Positions 5,120-6,937 of a stretch of 6,937 nt of DNA are shown piece by piece. The translations under genes and the position numbers were made by a program. Source of the stretch: Thermoleophilia bacterium (GTDB taxonomy: Bacteria > Actinomycetota > Thermoleophilia > Gaiellales > Gaiellaceae); the NCBI GenBank assembly GCA_025935275.1, contig JAICVP010000109.1:1-6937 (forward strand), given 5' to 3'. The first letter of the stretch is position 1. Every line of letters starts with the position of its first letter. The notes beneath the pieces were generated by a model that ran no database searches, was not told where the DNA came from, and saw only the letters and a program-made list of their open reading frames with translations.

Positions 5120-6937
5120 ATGGCGGCAACCGTCACCAGGGGAGAACGCCGTATCGTCACGGCGCTGATCGCCGACGTGGTCGGATCGACCACGATCGGC
5201 GAGCAGCTGGGCCCCGAGCGCTCGAAGCTCTTGATCGACGAGGTCATGCGGCTCATGGCGGAGCAGGTACGGCGTTATGACGGCACCGTCGCGCAGCTCG
5301 TCGGCGACGAGATGCTCGCCTTCTTCGGCGCGCCGGTGTCCCACGAGGACGACTCCGAGCGCGCCGTGCGCGCTGCGCTGTCCATCCAGCGCGCGGTGCA
5401 GTCCTACGCCCAGGAGGTGAAGGAGGCCTACGGCATCGAGCTCGCCGTGCGGATCGGGATCAACACTGGCCCGGTCGTCGTGGGCATGGAGGCGGACGGA
5501 GACGGCGATCCCTGGAACGCGCTCGGCGACACCGTGAACGTGGCGGCGCGCCTCCAGAACATCGCGCCGGAAGGCGGCATCGTCGTCGGGCCGACCACCG
5601 AGCGCCAGATCGAGGACTGCTTCCTCGTCGAGGAGATGGAGACACCGGAGCTCAAGGGCATTTCCAAGAAGCTCAAGGTCTTCCAGGTCGTCGGGGCACG
5701 CGACATGGAGCAGGCCGAGCCGTCCCACCCGATCGTGGGCCGCGACTTCGAGCTCAGCGTGCTCGAACGCGTCATGGAGGGCCTGGTCGAAGGTCGTGGG
5801 TCGATCGTCTCGGTCATGGGCGAGCCGGGGATCGGGAAGTCCAGGCTCGTCTGGGAGGTGCGCAGCCGCTACCGGGACCGCGTCCGCTTCATCGAGGGAC
5901 GCTCGGTCTCCTACGCCCAGACCTTCCCCTACTGGCCGATTCGGGATCTCCTGCGCGAGTGGCTCGGCGTCGGTGCGTCGACGCCCGAGGCGCGCGTTCG
6001 GCTGGAGCTCAAGGCGCAGCTCGCGGAGATCTTTGGGGAGGAGTCCGAGGAGGTCTATCCGTTCTTCGCCAACCTCCTGAATCTCACGCTCGAGCCCGAC
6101 GCGGCACAGCGAATCCGCGAGCTGAACCGCGAGAGCATCCAGACCGCCACCTTCGAGCACTTCTACGAGTTCATCTGCAAGCTCGCCGAGGAGCAGCCCA
6201 TCGCCCTGATCCTCGAGGATCTGCACTGGGCCGACGAGTCGACCCTCGAGCTGATCGAATCGCTCCTCGCCGTGACGGAGGAGTCCGCCGTCGCGCTCTT
6301 CCTGCTCTACCGCACCGAGCGCGAGCACGGCGTATGGAGTCTCGGCGAGCGCGCGCGCCAGCGCTACCCCCACCGCTACCGGGAGGTCGAGGTGCGTCCG
6401 CTGCCGGCCGACGCGTCCAAGTCGCTCGCCGCCCTCGCGGCGGAGGGCGAGCTGCCCGAAACGGTCATCGACCACCTGACGCAGCGGTCGGGCGGCAACC
6501 CGTTCTTTCTCGAGGAGGCTCTCCGAGACCTCGTCGAGCGCGGCGCCCTCGTGAAGGAGAACGGCAAGTGGGAGATGGCCGTGACCGAGGACGAGCTGGC
6601 GATTCCCGCACTCGTGCAGGGTGCGCTGCAGGCCCGCCTCGACCGGCTCGAGCCGCAGACCAGGGAGGTGCTGTCTCTCGCGGCCGTCATCGGCCGGACC
6701 TTCGGCCTGCCGCTCCTGGAGAAGCTCGTCTCGCGCGAGCAGCTCCAGCCCGCCCTCACAGAGCTGCAGCGGCTCGACCTGATCGTCGAGGTGCGTCGCC
6801 GCCCGAACCCCGAGTACCGCTTCCGGCACGGGCTCGTCCAGGAGGTCGCGTACGCGAGCCTCGTCGAGTCGACGCGGAAGAAGCTCCACAAGCGTGTGGG
6901 CGAGGCGCTGGAGGAGATCTACCGCGAATCCCCCGAG
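5120..6937 (+). CDS. Class III adenylate/guanylate cyclase fused to an AAA/STAND ATPase (3' end outside window)
   Basis: The 606 visible residues form two modules. Residues about 11-192 are a class III cyclase homology domain, which converts ATP or GTP to a cyclic nucleotide as a dimer. The metal-binding aspartates are D19 (LIADVVGST) and D63 (LVGDEMLAFFGAP). The transition-state pair N140 and R144 lies in GDTVNVAARLQ. By hand alignment the purine-contact positions hold Q59 and N133 instead of the Lys/Asp of classical adenylate cyclases, so the substrate is uncertain. After HPIVGRDFE (203-210) comes a P-loop ATPase of the type found in large regulators. It has Walker A GEPGIGKS (234-241), Walker B IALILEDLHWAD (361-372), the RSGGNPFFLEEAL motif (456-467), and a winged-helix-like region to about 600. 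Such proteins usually continue into TPR repeats, which would lie beyond the window. The reading frame is intact to the edge. Confidence 0.94.
   Translation, partial: MAATVTRGERRIVTALIADVVGSTTIGEQLGPERSKLLIDEVMRLMAEQVRRYDGTVAQLVGDEMLAFFGAPVSHEDDSERAVRAALSIQRAVQSYAQEVKEAYGIELAVRIGINTGPVVVGMEADGDGDPWNALGDTVNVAARLQNIAPEGGIVVGPTTERQIEDCFLVEEMETPELKGISKKLKVFQVVGARDMEQAEPSHPIVGRDFELSVLERVMEGLVEGRGSIVSVMGEPGIGKSRLVWEVRSRYRDRVRFIEGRSVSYAQTFPYWPIRDLLREWLGVGASTPEARVRLELKAQLAEIFGEESEEVYPFFANLLNLTLEPDAAQRIRELNRESIQTATFEHFYEFICKLAEEQPIALILEDLHWADESTLELIESLLAVTEESAVALFLLYRTEREHGVWSLGERARQRYPHRYREVEVRPLPADASKSLAALAAEGELPETVIDHLTQRSGGNPFFLEEALRDLVERGALVKENGKWEMAVTEDELAIPALVQGALQARLDRLEPQTREVLSLAAVIGRTFGLPLLEKLVSREQLQPALTELQRLDLIVEVRRRPNPEYRFRHGLVQEVAYASLVESTRKKLHKRVGEALEEIYRESPE

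Noticed and set aside
5114..6889. Long open frame on the minus strand opposite the cyclase-ATPase gene
   Set aside because: Its translation has no recognisable domain and is rich in Leu, Glu, Arg and Val, as expected opposite a GC-rich gene. The plus-strand frame carries clear cyclase and Walker motifs.
1..6937. Mobile element, phage, CRISPR, toxin-antitoxin or defence system
   Set aside because: There is no transposase, integrase, repeat-spacer array, terminal repeat or small paired genes. All coding space is taken by the seven genes described. The STAND-like ATPase is fused to a cyclase and fits signalling; nothing nearby suggests defence.

Overview
The window is a GC-rich, gene-dense bacterial chromosome segment with almost no non-coding DNA. 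The gene set, the frequent GTG/TTG starts and the apparently leaderless promoters suggest a high-GC actinobacterium. A deep-branching class such as Thermoleophilia is my best guess, but this rests on general character only and no taxonomic marker is present.

Layout from left to right. (1) 1-525, minus strand: the first 175 codons of clpC, the AAA+ unfoldase of the Clp protease, which runs out of the window at its 3' end. (2) 526-698: a divergent intergenic region with a perfect dyad and a weak promoter candidate for clpC. (3) 699-1226 and 1238-2188, plus strand: a tight two-gene unit encoding a secreted CAP/SCP-domain protein and an AlkA-type DNA glycosylase. (4) 2068-3408 and 3429-3902, minus strand: greA then lysS as an operon, with lysS overlapping the glycosylase tail to tail by 121 bp. 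(5) 3903-4018: a compact divergent control region with opposed -10-like elements and a hairpin in the greA leader. (6) 4019-5077, plus strand: a DusB-type tRNA dihydrouridine synthase. (7) 5120-6937, plus strand: a class III nucleotide cyclase fused to an AAA-type STAND ATPase, open at the right edge after 606 codons.

Most of the window is an information-processing and proteostasis neighbourhood: dus, greA, lysS and clpC. Related gene orders are known in other Gram-positive bacteria (dusB-lysS-ctsR-mcsAB-clpC in Bacillus; lysS-lsr2-clpC1 in Mycobacterium). Here greA, lysS and clpC share one orientation. The CAP/glycosylase pair sits between lysS and clpC on the opposite strand, which looks like an inserted or rearranged cassette. 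The cyclase-ATPase is a signalling protein unrelated to the rest.

I found no mobile element, CRISPR array, tRNA or rRNA, and no convincing new multi-gene system. The most useful observations are the glycosylase tail encoded antisense to lysS, the cassette inside the lysS-clpC neighbourhood, the paired promoters and leader hairpin upstream of greA/dus, and the atypical purine-pocket residues of the cyclase.
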